From Inia geoffrensis (lineage: Eukaryota; Chordata; Mammalia; Artiodactyla; Iniidae), in the NCBI GenBank assembly GCA_036417435.1, contig CM070904.1, forward strand, positions 42,566,408 to 42,630,407: a DNA stretch of 64,000 nt, given 5' to 3'. Every line of letters begins with the position of its first letter. The stretch's first letter is position 1. Made by a program: the position numbers and the translations under genes. Below the pieces are notes generated by a model. It worked only from the letters and a program-made list of their open reading frames with translations. It did not search any database and had not been told where the DNA came from. Of this stretch, positions 34,071 to 46,680 are shown piece after piece.

Positions 34071-34700
34071 ACTGTGGGTTCAGTGTTGCTCTGTTCTGGT
34101 TACAAAAAAGTCATTGAAAGTAAACGGATTGGATTTAGGAAGAGGCTCAGTTACATGTAAGCAGTATGCTTTTACGGAGCACCTGTTCTTGTTAGCTCTA
34201 ACCTAGCAGCTGAAGAAGCAGTGACAACCAGGAACACCACATGTTAAATAAATCCTGGAGGGGAGAGAGCACTGTGGCAACTCGCAAATAGTCTGCATTT
34301 TGGCAACAGTCTCTCCAGGCCCTTGGCAACTTAAGGTAGGCGTCAAAGTGATGAGACTATAAACATGCTCATCCCTGTCTGTGCTTGGTTGGTGAAGTTG
34401 TTTCTACTTTCTCCCACAAATGCAAGCCTAAGCCTTTAGAAGTCTATGGACGCTAAAGCTGAAAGATTTACGCAAACTTGTAGAGAGATTTGTTAGAAAC
34501 GAGAGTGGGAGAACTGGAGGCTTAGGGATGATGGACAGGACGGGAGACTCGGGACTTAAGATCAGCATGCTGGTCTATGGTGAGCAGAGCCATCAAACCG
34601 TCACAAGGAGGAGGGGGAGGTGATGGCATGGGCTTGACAAGTCCGACTTCACAATTCCTAAGAGCCACTTCCTTCTGAAATAGTGCCTCTGTGTTGTTTG
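34071..34700. other. Single-copy DNA
   Basis: No repeat or gene is recognised. The frame at 34522-34815 (-) runs out of the neighbouring SINE. Confidence 0.4.
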
Positions 34701-34900
34701 CTTTTTTTGCGGTACGGGGTCCTCTCACTGTTGTGGCCTCTCCCGTTGCGGAGCACAGGCTCCGGATGCGTAGGCTCAGCGGCCATGGCTCACGGGTCCA
34801 GCTGCTCCGTGGCATGTGGGATCATCCCGGACCAGGGCACGAACCCGCGTCCCCTGCATCGGCAGGCGGACTCTCAACCACTGCGCCACCAGGGAAGCCC
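34701..34900 (-). mobile_element. CHR-2-type SINE, antisense
   Basis: A short poly-T is followed by a full-length antisense body ending CCACCAGGGAAGCCC. An imperfect duplication is likely: GTGCCTCTGTGTTGTTTGCT on the left and GTGCCTGTTTTTGCT on the right. Confidence 0.95.
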
Positions 34901-35684
34901 CCGTGCCTGTTTTTGCTCCCAAAGTCTTACAGTTGTTTCTCGTTATTTTCTCAGTTCTCATGAGTTGTACACTGCCTCGACCTGCGATCTGCATGTATGC
35001 ACCTCTGCCCAAAGTCTGAACATGATGTCTGGGTAGGCTGCTCCACGTGGGCCGGTGTGGTTGCAGATGCGGATTAAGAGGAAATAGAAATGAGAAAAAC
35101 GTGACTGATGTGGCAAAGGAGATTAAGGAACGGCTTGATGGCCCTCAGAAATCTTGGTTTAAATATGGAGTGTGTCAAACTGGAAAGAAGAAACTACAGA
35201 CTGCGTTGCTCTCCAAGTTTTGTTAATAGCATACATGCTGTGTCAGAAGGGGGGCTCTGGGATTAGGGATGCATCATCTCAGGCATCAGAAGTATTTTTA
35301 GGATAGTATTGTAGAGAAATTTGGTCCATGGAAAATCAGAGAGAAGAAGAGGGGGCCGGGGAGCTCCTCAGGTGATCTGTCATAGGGACAGCACCGGAAG
35401 AGAGGTAAAAGGCACCATTCAAAAGTCCCCACTGTGAGGATGGGGACTACTTTCACAAGAAGGTCTCCTGTAAAATTCTGTCAATGTTAGACTGGAGGCT
35501 GAGGACCTTTTCTACATGAGGGGAGACCCCCTGGCTCTCTCAGGTCTGGTGGTCTCACCTTCTGATTCCTACACCTCAAACCTCCCCCATGTGGGCACTG
35601 ACCTTCTCGACTGCCTTATCACCTTGGCTTTAAGAACCTGTGCTGTTATCTCTTCGACGTCTCTTCCTGAGACTAGGGTCTTTT
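34901..35684. other. Single-copy DNA
   Basis: Nothing is recognised beyond the duplication flanking the L1 at the right edge. Confidence 0.4.
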
Positions 35685-35919
35685 TTTTTTTTTTTTTTAA
35701 TTTTTATTGGAGTATAGCTGTTTCACAATGTTGTATTAGTTTCTGCTGTACAGCACAGTGAATCGGTTACACATATGCATATACACACTCTTTTTTCGAT
35801 TTCCTTCCCATTTAGGTCACCACAGAGCACTGAGTAGAGTTCCCTGTGCTATACAGTAGCTTCTCATTAGTTATCTGCTTTATATATAGTACCGTATATA
35901 TGTCAATCCCAATCTCCCT
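35685..35919 (-). mobile_element. L1 3' end, antisense, with long TSD
   Basis: A poly-T precedes the antisense 3' UTR of the same L1 lineage as at 26170. An 18-bp near-perfect duplication, CTGAGACTAGGGTCTTTT versus CTGAGCCTAGGGTCTTTT, flanks it. Confidence 0.95.
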
Positions 35920-36344
35920 CTGAGCCTAGGGTCTTTTAAATGTTCCCTCTGCTGGTATTCTGAGTCTAGTTTGTGGCCTGGACCTTTTATTTGAAGTCCT
36001 GCTAACTGACTCCTCATAATTCTGAATAATATGGCTCTTCTTCGTTCCATTGCTTATTCCTTTTATTCTACTTTTAGAAGTTTGCTCACTGCCATTGATT
36101 ATACATGTCACAGCATTGAAATTGCTGGTATCCTAATCAGTGTCTAAATATATTTACATGATTTTCAGGCAACTAATAAGTAGAGCACTTCTTTGCATTA
36201 CTATTTTGTGTGTCATCCTTTGAAAGACACTGGCAGTCTAACTGGTGGTGAAAAATCAATCCAGTATCAACACAAAGGCGGTATTCTATTGTCTCGTTAA
36301 ACAGAACATCTTCATTCTCATACGTAGACCCAGTCCATTATAGT
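35920..36344. other. Single-copy DNA
   Basis: No repeat or gene is recognised. Confidence 0.4.
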
Positions 36345-36520
36345 AGAATTTGGATTAGGTTCTGGGTTCCAAATCTGACTCTATTACTTTCTAAAACTTA
36401 TTTTCTTTATCTGTAAAATGGGAATGATATATAACTAATGGGACTGTTCCTATAATTAAATAAAATGAAGAAGTAGAAAAATACACTTGGAATAATGCAT
36501 GCATTTAGTGGACTCGCCCC
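36345..36520 (+). mobile_element. MIR SINE
   Basis: 'ttctgggttccaaatctgac', 'ttattttctttatctgtaaa' and 'atgggaatgatatataacta' are the sense MIR core. Confidence 0.75.
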
Positions 36521-37366
36521 CAAATGGTAATTACTACTTCTAATTTTATTTTGGAAAACATATTTTCACCTCTCCTCCTTGTGTGCAAAAATCTTTATCT
36601 AGCCTTTAGAGATGTACCTATTACTTTGGTCCACAAGGTAAAACACTAAGGAAAAAAACACACTGTGGTTATTCAAAGGACTGTCTTGATACTGATAAAT
36701 GGGTCTTTTGTCCAATATAGATTTCCTCCATCACCTTGGTGCTCATTGCAGAAGCACCTCTGTTCTATTCTCTCTTTTACACTTTTGTTCCTACAACAAA
36801 GGAAATCAAATCACCCAAGTTCAATGCAATGCAATGCAACTCTGATCTAACTACATTGAAACAAAGAGTCAGAACCAAGGGGACTGTCTGAATTCGCTCC
36901 CCTTGCTCTGCCCGGTGAGTCCTGCTTGCAGGGAAATATATTATTGCTCATGCTGTATGTGCCACAGCATCAAAGGGAACAGAATTGGGTGAGTTGGGAA
37001 TTTAATCTCTCATCAGCTTCTTTGGGGATGGACAGACCTTGTCTGTCCATAACACCATCCTCAGAGACCTTGTCTGCTTGCGACTCATAGAAGCTCTAGA
37101 GGGTACAATGAAAGTCAGCAAGCCCCAAAAGACATCTTGTCTCTAATAATTAATGAACTCCTGGGAAACAGGGTCTATTTTTTTTTAAGAGGAGAAACTT
37201 GTTAAAACAATGGGTTAAAGTCCACATTGGCTGTAGGATGGTACATAAGATTGCAATTATGGTTTCCACCGGAAATGTTGTATTGCTTGAGGAGCAGAGA
37301 CAACAAAGCACTGCATCAATGTTAAAAATAAAATATCCACAATAATAACCACAACCACCAACACTG

Positions 37367-37400
<34 letters not shown>

Positions 37401-37579
37401 GCATTTTCATTCATGCCACAAGTAACCACTGAATTCCATCTTAGATTCCATACTACACTGCTGTGCTAGGAGGCTCTGGGAAGAAGGACCACTGCTCCTG
37501 TGTGATGAAACAAGTGGACATATACAAACACCCACGATATTTGATGCCAAAATTTCATACACACACATATTTAGAAGAT
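36521..37579. other. Single-copy DNA with a TCA repeat
   Basis: No gene is recognised. The run of aspartate codons in the minus frame at 37150-37410 comes only from the TCA tract. Confidence 0.4.
37367..37400. repeat. (TCA)n microsatellite, about 11 units
   Basis: 34 bp of uninterrupted TCA repeats. Confidence 0.97.
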
Positions 37580-37910
37580 GGAGAAGTAATTACTGGCTAT
37601 GCTGATCAGGAAAGGCTTCATATGCAATGTAGTGAGGAATTACTTTGGAAATATTGAGACGAGCTAAGGCACGGAGGGCACCAAGGAGGATGAAGGAAAC
37701 CGCCAAGGGAGGACACGGCAAGAAGTCCCAGGGGCTGGCCACACGGGGTGCCCACAGCGGGACTGCGCTAGGCAAGGTGGGAGGAATATGGTGGCAGCCA
37801 GCCGTAGAGGCACTTGGATGCCAGGTTGAGGAACTGTGATTCTCTTCTGCAGTTTAGTTGATGGAAAGCCATCTGCTCTCCAGTAGGGAAACGACATATG
37901 ATCAAAGGTG
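37580..37910 (-). mobile_element. L2 LINE fragment, antisense
   Basis: 'gatcaggaaaggcttcatat' and 'atgccaggttgaggaactgt' follow antisense L2 with high divergence. Three overlapping frames here are by-products. Confidence 0.45.
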
Positions 37911-37984
37911 TGGTGCAAGATTAACTTAGCAGTTGTGAACCTGCCTCAGGTCCTTTTTTGGAATGAGGCAAGATCTTTAAGTAT

Positions 37985-38196
<212 letters not shown>

Positions 38197-41100
38197 GAAA
38201 TATATGGAAAATATAGTGTCACTATACAGAATGGATTAGAATGAGAAGAAAAAACAAAGAGAACCAGGGAGAACAGATAGGAAACAGATGGAGAGATGTA
38301 GTTCTTGACTCTGGAAATATCTGGATGGACAGAGTCTCAGTTGTTTTTGTAATGACTGTGGTATTTTTGCCCTAATCTACCTATATCTGCTCACTATAAT
38401 CCTCTTGTGTGAAATGGTGAAATTTTGCACCACGATGTTCCGTATCCACAGAAAAGAATCATGCAAACAGGCCCACGCCAGGCTCAAGCTCATGCTCAGG
38501 TGGGGCAAAGGGCCTGAGCAGCTGGAAATTAGCTGCAACACTACAGCAGAAGAGGATGGGGCAATTCAGGACCCAGGGGAGATTTTGGTAACTGGGTCAT
38601 CCTAGTCACCTTAGGAAGAGAGGGTCCCAGAACCACAGATGTCTTAGACAAAGTCTGTCCTTTGGGGAAAAAAAGAGTTAGGAGCACAAGGTAAAGTCTT
38701 ATTCTTCAGCTTTTTGGCTGGAGACACTCTGTTTTTCCTGTTTCCTCTCTTATTCAATATGCCACACAGGGGCCCAATTGTTCCTGAACTTTGCTTGTGT
38801 GCTTGCACACCTTTGCAGAAGATTATCACAGTGGAATGAGGGGTTCCAGTCATCCTGAAATGAATCAGCTAATTAAATTAATTTTATCTTGGGTATGCTG
38901 CTCAGTCCAATTAAGTTACTAATCCAATCACATCAGAATAAATCAACCATATTGTTACATAATTCTTTTTAATAAACAGAGTTATAATTATATGCAGGCA
39001 ATTCTGAGGATACCATATGCTACAAAGTAGGGAATGTAATTCATTTCCTTGATTTGGAGAGACAAACTCACTCATGTGTAATAACTTTTATCATCCAAAA
39101 TTTTAATTCTTATTGCATTCTAAAGTTGAAAGTCTCTTGCTTGCTTAATAGATCACAGTAAAAATTTTGTTCACAATGGGGCTTGAGGGCGAAAGGGAGG
39201 CTACGTAATAGGCCTGAAATGACGTGCATAACTGCATGCTGCAAATTCTGCTAAAGCAATGTTGGAAACGCGCGATGGTTCCTCCTGCACTTTAGAACAG
39301 CCGATACAACTCGAGCTGTGAGTTGGGGCTGGGTGGGAAAAATACGCCTTGAAATAGACCCTTAAAGTGAAGAGCCATGTTGGGACAATCCCCTCACTTC
39401 CCGCCTCCCTCTCCACCTTTTCCTGGCAAGTCATAGGCGCTGTATCCATTCCTGGTGAAAATGACTGATTTTAAAATAGAACAGAAATCCACTTAACAGC
39501 TCAGAGAAAGGGAATGAAAGCACCTTTGCTCGACAACTAGGCCAGATTCTCCATGAATGCTGTTGACGTTTTGGCTTTGTTGTGCATGGGAACCAGTAAG
39601 GCCTGCACTACGAATCAGTCCACAGAGGCATGATGTTCACAGGCAGTTATATCTCTGGCCAAGATAGTGCTGGCAGAGCCCTGGACACCCTTGGTCCAAG
39701 AGACGGATGGCCTGCACAGCCCTGCACACACTCATTCATCCAGCCACTCAGACCAGGACGAGCCCAGGGAGTTCAGAACTGGTGAAGTATTAGGCCAGAG
39801 TCCCTGACAGCTACCTTTGCTTACCTTCTCTTTGAAGTGATTTTCAAAAATGCTAGAAAAGTGGGAAATCCTCCCCCACTTTTCCCCCCCATATTTCTCA
39901 CTAATGAAATTCTGAAATTGTAGTGATTTCTGGAAGAGATAAACAAACTGATTTCTCAACTGGGGATGGCACTTCTTGTCACTTAACTAAGTAGTACCAC
40001 TCATAAGCTACTTGGAATCCTAAAATGAAATAACCTAAACATAATGCAGAGTACTAACCACTATATGATCATGGCAAAATGAAGTAACCTAGACACAAAC
40101 GTTCAAATTTAACTAGAAAAAAATCTAGACTAAAGCAACAAAAGTGACAAACATTGACTTGAAAGCAAGGTACTTAGTGTATTATATATTTTCTGTAGTG
40201 TTTACATTTAATCCTACCCTGTATTGCTGCTAGAAATGACTGGATATCAACCACATTTACTTCTATTTCCTTCTGCCTTTATATAATTAACTGGATGCAG
40301 AACAAACAGAAGTAGAGGATTCTCAAAGCAGAGAAACCCCAGTATTGGGCTTGATTTGGGCATTAACAGGGAGAATGTTGCCATGGTAAAATGCGTTACT
40401 GCTAATTCATGGTTACACCTTCCACAGAATCTAGCATATTGCTCTCTTAGTTAGTGAGCTTGCAAAGTCAATCCCATGGCATCATTTGCCCATTATTCTG
40501 GCCAACTGTCAGCATTCCAAGTGAAAGAGATCAACACAAAATTTGGCTCGAATTGAACCAGTTCATTACTGAGGTATTAATCCCAAGAATAATGAGTCTT
40601 GGGCTCCCAATTTAGATTGTTTTATTTATCCTCAACAACTTCAGAGCTGGGTGTCCAGCTTCACAGATGTGAGATACCTCTGACTATCTTCAGGTGCTTT
40701 GCTGTGATGCGGGGCTGGAGACCTGAAATAGGTGTGGTTTTTTTTTCTGGAACCTACAAATATTAAAATACTGAGGAATCCCGGGATGAAGTGAGGGCTT
40801 TTTAATAAAGCATACTGAAAAAAAAACAGTAGTTGCTTTTGATAAGCAAGAGATGAATTTGAGTCTTACTAACATTTTTGGTGAATATTCATTTCAAAAA
40901 ACTCTGGTACGATTGTAGAGTCAGATAAGATGAAAGGTTTTGTCCCAAGGTTTCCAACACACCATGAGTGTCCACTGACAACAGCTGATCCCATGATGTA
41001 TGCGTGTGACAGGAGTGTGTGTGAGACCCCAGCAGGACACATGGAGGAGCAGTGCAAATCTCCCAAATGGCTGAAACTACATCCACTCCTGGCAAGCATG

Positions 41101-41684
41101 CATCTGCCCTTGCTGTTGAGCTCAGAGCAAGTCAACTTTATTAGATGAACTCAAATTAAAAAAAATAGCGACAATATAAATCTTGACTCAAGTTTTGCAC
41201 TGTCAGCAGTGTTTTTGAAGCTCAGGTTCCAGATATCTAGGAGGCCTAGAGACTGACCTTCAATAGAATGAATTATATCACAGTAGAGATATGGCTGGGG
41301 TAAAAAATGGCCAGTATTACTTGGTCTTAGGTATGGCAAACACAAACAGCAACAATATTTTATCCTGCATTTTCACTTCTAAATCCATGTATATTGGTAT
41401 AATTTAGTGAGATCATTTCTTATTTGCAGGACTGTTCTCTCTGGTAAACACTTGCAACTCACAATTCAAAAAACTTGCCGAAAGAAATCATTTGCAAATG
41501 TATTTCAAGAGAGTTATTATAGTGTCAAAGTAGTTCTTCTGATTGCTTGTGACAAAGGCAGTTGGTCTGCATCGATTAAATAAGGTTTCCCAGTGCAAGG
41601 AGAAATGGATTTTGCGTATGTTATGAGGTACCTCTTTGAAATCAAGGTCATCTGGGCAGGATCCAGTTCTAGGAGAAATGGACT
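38197..41684. other. Long repeat-poor stretch
   Basis: About 3.5 kb with no recognised interspersed repeat. It has AT-rich homeodomain-like clusters at about 38860-39150 and a similar block at 40300-40660. A weak 22-bp direct repeat (AAAATGAARTAACCTARACA-like) lies at about 40022 and 40076. No protein-coding signal is seen. Confidence 0.35.
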
Positions 41685-42128
41685 GAAAATAGTGTCCATC
41701 AACTGCTGAATGGATAAACAAAATGTGGTATATATTCATACAATGGAATATTATTCAGTCATTAAAAGGGATGAAGTACTGATACATGCTACAGTGTGGA
41801 AGGACCTTGCAAACATTATGCTATGTGAAAGAAGCCGGTCACAAACGACTACATTATCATATGATTTCATTTGTATGAATGTCCAGAATAAGCAAATCCA
41901 TATGAGGAGTAAATTCAAGTTGTCTAGGGCTGGAAGGGAGGGAAAAGATGGAGAGTAACTATTAATAGGTATGGCATTTCCTTTGGGATGATAAAAATGT
42001 TCTAAAATTAAAACTAGTAGTGATGGGTGTACAAGTTTGTGACTATACTAAAACGCATTAAATTGTACACTCTGAAAGGGTGAATTTTATGGTCTATGAA
42101 TTATATCTCAATGAAACTGTTATAAAAA
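41685..42128 (+). mobile_element. L1M 3' end
   Basis: 'aacaaaatgtggtatatatt', 'ttcatacaatggaatattat' and 'aaattgtacactctgaaagg' are the sense 3' UTR of an L1MB-like element. The frame at 41710-41958 is its relic. Confidence 0.88.
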
Positions 42129-42318
42129 TGACTGAAGCGATCCTGTTATTTTAATTTATTTTTTTTGCCATGTCTCTATCCTACTCTCTTTAAGAACATT
42201 ATTAGTAGAGGACTGACATGGCTATAGCAAAAACTATTCTTTCAGTAGGTATAATGTTATGAATTTGTTGTGACCATTAGAATGTAGGGATTTTTTTTTT
42301 GAGAATTTTCTTACCATA

Positions 42319-42672
42319 GGGACTTCCCTGGTTGCACAGTGGTTAGGAATACACCTGCCAATGCAGGGGACATGGGTTCGAGCCGAGCCCCGGTCCGGGA
42401 AGATCCCACATGCCGCGGAACAACTGAGCCCGTACGCCACGACTACTGAGCCTGTGCTCTAGAGCCTGCGAGCCACAACTACTGGGCCCACGTGCCACAA
42501 CTACTGAAGCCCACGCACCTAGAGCCCGTGCTCTGCAACGAGAAGCCACCTCAACGAGAAACCTGTGCACTGCAACAAAGAGTACTTGCACTCGCTGCAA
42601 CTAGAGAAAGCCTGCGCGCAGCAACGAGGACCCAATGCAGTCAAAAATAAATAAATTTATTTTTTAAAAAAA
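42319..42672 (+). mobile_element. Long CHR-type SINE variant
   Basis: A tRNA-like head (GGACTTCCCTGGTTGCACAG) is followed by reiterated CCACAACTACTG modules and an AATAAATAAATTTATT tail. The duplication AGAATTTTCTTACCATA / AGAATTTTCTTCCTATA flanks it at about 42302 and 42673. An unusual GAGCCGAGCC repeat follows the B box. Confidence 0.95.
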
Positions 42673-42689
42673 AGAATTTTCTTCCTATA

Positions 42690-43729
42690 AATAAAATAGG
42701 CAATAAGTTTTCCCCTCTAATTAGCACAGATAAATAATTTGTGAATTGATGACCGACTTAATAATGGATCTCTTTCTTGTCAATATAAAGGAAAGTGAAA
42801 AGGAACAGGACAAAAAAAGAGGCTTTTACAGAGGGAGAAAGAGAGGCAGAATGGTAATTTATCGTCATCTTTGGTACTGGTCCTACTATTTCACATTAGT
42901 CTTTACAGGCTTGTATAAACTGGCTGTTTTCGAGTGTCCAAAACCCCCTCTTAGCCTAATCTTTTCCTTGATTAGCTCAATGATTGGGCAGTGGGTAGCT
43001 GAATATCTGATCTTCCTGACACTTACCAATGCCCTTAATGTGCTACCCTTTGCTGCCATCTTCCCGACATCTCCCTCCTTCAGGTGTCCAGACCCCCTTC
43101 CTCTTCTTGAACCTTCCTTGCTTTAACGGACCAACTTGAACATGCTTCCCAGTTACTCTCCCTTGGGTGCAGCTCTGGTTCTTAAGGTCTGGCTTCTTCC
43201 ACTGTGTGAGGGGGAGAGTTCTTCCTGGCTCCAGCCTCACCACGGGGGGACCGGGAGTCAGGCTCACTTCCTCCCTGGTTGGGTGGGGAATCTCTGAGTG
43301 CAGACTGCTGCTTCCAGAGGCTTCTTCCCATCCCCAGGCCGCTACACAGCGGACAATTAAATGGTCACGTGTTCCTGGAGAGTCCGGGACCCTTAGCCGG
43401 ACCTTAGCAGCCTTCAGGGTGCACGTGCAGAAATGTGTGTCCAGCTGTCACCTTTCCACGTGTAGTTAACAAAGCTGTGGGAACAGCCGCAGCCACTGCT
43501 GTGATGACAAGGCGAGCCTGTCCACCCATACGTCGGCTCTTGCAGCTCCAAAGCCTAACAGAGAAAAGCCCTCACACTGCTCTGATCATTGTTCTGGTTG
43601 CAACCGTAGCTGGGTGCGCCAGACACCTAGCGTGCTGAGCAAACAGAATGGCTAAGGATTCTTGTCTCTTGCTAGAAAGGAGAAGCAGAGAGAAGAGTCA
43701 TCCCCTAAAACGGGACCAAGGAGATCACA
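42690..43729. other. Single-copy DNA with a 126-codon open frame
   Basis: The plus-strand frame at 42746-43126 starts with two Met codons and has a basic patch and a hydrophobic stretch. No family is recognised. The following 43130-43640 part is GC-richer. I regard coding function as unlikely. Confidence 0.3.
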
Positions 43730-43985
43730 GGGTTTGCACTGGATACTAACAAATTGTTTTCTAAAGTGGTTGTTCCAATTTACACTCTGAGAGTCGTGTT
43801 TAAGAGAGTTGGTTTACCTAAATTCTCCCAACACACAGATGGATATGGAATAGAATCTTTTTGCTAGTGATTTATTAGTGAGGTTGAAAATGCTTTCAAA
43901 TGTGTACTGACTACTGATGTTTTCTCTTTTGTTCATTGTTCAAGTTTTCACGTTGCTCATTACATATATTCTTTATTTTTTTAAC
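43730..43985 (-). mobile_element. L1 ORF2-region fragment, antisense
   Basis: 'gtggttgttccaatttacac', 'tgctagtgatttattagtga' and 'ttctcttttgttcattgttc' are antisense L1M text. Confidence 0.65.
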
Positions 43986-44039
43986 TGAATTATTTGGACC
44001 TGTTAGGGGTTTGAAGTCTTATGTTTAATACTTTCTAAT

Positions 44040-44215
44040 TGAGAAAAAAATAGGAGAAACCTGCAAGTGAAAGGAAAATTCTTAGAAACATAATATTGGG
44101 TTAAACAGTTGCGAACGGATATTCATTGTATGATACGATTTATGTACATTTTTAAAACACAGAGAATAGTCCTAAATTATAATAAACTTCTTTTTATGTA
44201 TTAAAGCATGTAACA
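44040..44215 (+). mobile_element. Possible L1M 3' fragment
   Basis: 'attgtatgatacgatttatg' plus an A-rich context resembles the L1M 3' end. This is a weak call. Confidence 0.35.
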
Positions 44216-44369
44216 TGTCAGGAAAAGCCACCCTACAATTTCAGGAGCAATTTCAGCGCTATTGCATTTGGGGTGGGAGACGAATTAAATTACAGAGTGG
44301 GAGCACGGACAGTAGGAAAGTGCTTTAATTGTGTCTATAATGTTTTATTTATTGAATTTGATATACTTC

Positions 44370-46200
44370 ATAATTACAAGATGATTAAAGGGTCATAACT
44401 CCATTTGGTGTCGGTATGGACATCCTACTCACATGGGATAACATAGCTGGTGGCGTACTCCACCAAGTGATTGTCAAATCTTTATTGACCATGTGAAATT
44501 CTGGTGGAAGCGTTAATAGTATGGGGATTGGGGTGAGGAAGGTGGCAGCCTGCAACTGGACTTCCATCTTATGTGACTATCTGATTGGATGAAGCTGGCA
44601 CCCTGGGCCCATTCTATGAAGGCATTAAGGTGATGTTGCGTGTTGAGCCTGCTGTAACAACTAAGCCCACCAAATTCTCCAGTCTCATCAATTTCGACTT
44701 AATAATAGAAGATGCCCCTGGGAACCAATGGAGACCTCTTCATGGCTGCCATCGATCCCTCTGATATCTGTCTATGTTTATCCCTCATTGGGATCTCAAG
44801 AAAGGACAAGCTATTAGACAGATTAACCATCTATATACTGTGAAGGGGCAGTTCACTGTGCCTGCAAATACCTGGCAATACAACTTCCGCAACTAAGAGC
44901 ACCCCTTGTGTAGAAATTGGCCAAGACTTTCGAAGCTCCCTCGTACCTGGCTCCAGTCATACGGAGAACGAAAGGTGACTTGTATCTGACTGTAGAGTGA
45001 TAGCTGTTGCCCTGTTGATAGCTCTCAGAGCAACAGGGAGCTTTGGTAGCCAAACCCTGCCCAGTATGCCCAGCTGCCCACCTGACCAAGACTCCCCTGG
45101 TGGGTAAGGATATTGCTAATCTTCCTTGTAAACAAAAATACTGAACTAAGCAGATGGGAAGGCAACAAAAGACTACTGCTCTCTGTTGCTCACATCCTAC
45201 ACCCTGGCCTCTCTTACTTGAAGCCTCATGACTCCATTATCCCTGAATAATTCTCACCATCATTTCCACATCAGAATTCTGTTGTTAGCATCGTCTTCAT
45301 CTTAAACAAGGGCCCAGTGCCACCACATACTTCCTTTAGTTTTTTTTCCCCCAAGTAGATTTCCTACAAAGAAAGATGTTTTTGGACCAGGAGACACTAA
45401 AGACGAACAACTGTATGACAGACGCAGTGCCTGGCCCTACCTTGTGAGAAGCTTCTCCTTAAATTTATAGGTGCCAACCTATTTCAGGGGTTCATCAAAT
45501 ATGTTATATTTCCTGCCCACCTAGGGTTAAATACTCTACTACGAAGATAAATCTCAAGTTACTTGAGCATCCTCCTGTTGATAATTGTTCCTAATTATTT
45601 GCTGTCATAAACAGTGCTGTGATGAACATCCATGCACATTTATCAAACACCCTCAAGCTCAACAAGGTTATGACAGTTCAGTTCCTGCTAAGCCTAATGG
45701 AGATCTGGCAGGGAGAGAAAAATGGTGTCCTTGCCTAACAAACCTTGCTGAAATGGTGAGTGTCCTGGGGCTGGTTGTGCTGGGTGCAGAGTTTGGGGAA
45801 GGCCTGGTTTATTAGGACAAACAGTCAAGGAGGCACATACCCGAGTTTGGGGACTGTGCTTTGACACCATCTCGATGGACCACTGAAGGTCCAACTGAAA
45901 CCCTTCATACAATCCCAAAGGCTGTTGGGGGCCCCACATGGGTACACTTGGCCCCAGATTATGACCTTTTCCTTGCCATGGCTCTGAGACCATCACAGTG
46001 TTGATGGATCCTCTTTGGAACATGGCACCATTGTGATGCTGGAGGCCCTGCTGTACCTGGGCTTGCTCTAGGAAGAGTGTGGATCAGAAAGGTGGCCATA
46101 AATCCCACCACACACACACATCAGTGCACTTTAAGAGCTTTTAATCTGAAATCAGGCAAACTCTGGCCGGGTCCATCCTTCTGGGGACAGAGGCCTGAGA
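44370..46200. other. Unclassified degenerate block, possibly retroelement-derived
   Basis: About 1.8 kb of balanced base composition, unlike its AT-rich flanks, with several interrupted open stretches on both strands (44385-44567 -, 44853-45089 -, 45585-45815 +, 45694-46023 -). A short antisense L1-like scrap lies at about 45585-45650. It could be an eroded endogenous retrovirus interior or a decayed processed pseudogene. I recognise no diagnostic motif. Confidence 0.25.
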
Positions 46201-46560
46201 AGGCATGCTGGGAGAGTACCTTCCCTGCTTGAAGTTGACCCAGCCTGACCACACAAAAAAAATACACCAACCACTCATAAAATCCATTTATGGGTATCAA
46301 CTGTCTCTCCAGAACTTGCCTAGACTATCTCTCTTTTTTCCATTTTCAGTTGCTTACCTTCATCTACCCTGCCTTGGACTCATTTTAACCTGCACACCTC
46401 CCCTTGTTCTTCATCCTCTGACTTTCTGGCTCAGATCTTCCTTTCTGGACTTGTTTGCCTACCATGATTTTAACGGCTTCCCTCTACCTTATTTTTGAGA
46501 TTAGGTGAATGGGTTTGGGAATCCAATGCCATGGATTCTTGTACGGCTTTGTCATTTACC
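46201..46560. other. Single-copy DNA
   Basis: A pyrimidine-rich stretch with one open frame (46205-46498, +) that carries no recognised motif. Confidence 0.35.
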
Positions 46561-46680
46561 AGGGCAAGCATCTTCATGTATTCATTCAACCAATGTTTTA
46601 TGAATGCTGTTATGTGCCAGGCACTGTGCTAGGTGCTAGTGACATTGCAGTGTGTCAGGAAGGAAGAGGGATGATGAACA
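46561..46680 (-). mobile_element. L2 LINE 3' end, antisense
   Basis: 'gtattcattcaaccaatgtt' then ATGTGCCAGGCACTGTGCTA is the diagnostic antisense L2 terminus. Confidence 0.85.

Noticed and set aside
37150..37410. Minus frame with a run of Asp residues
   Set aside because: It is produced by the TCA microsatellite.
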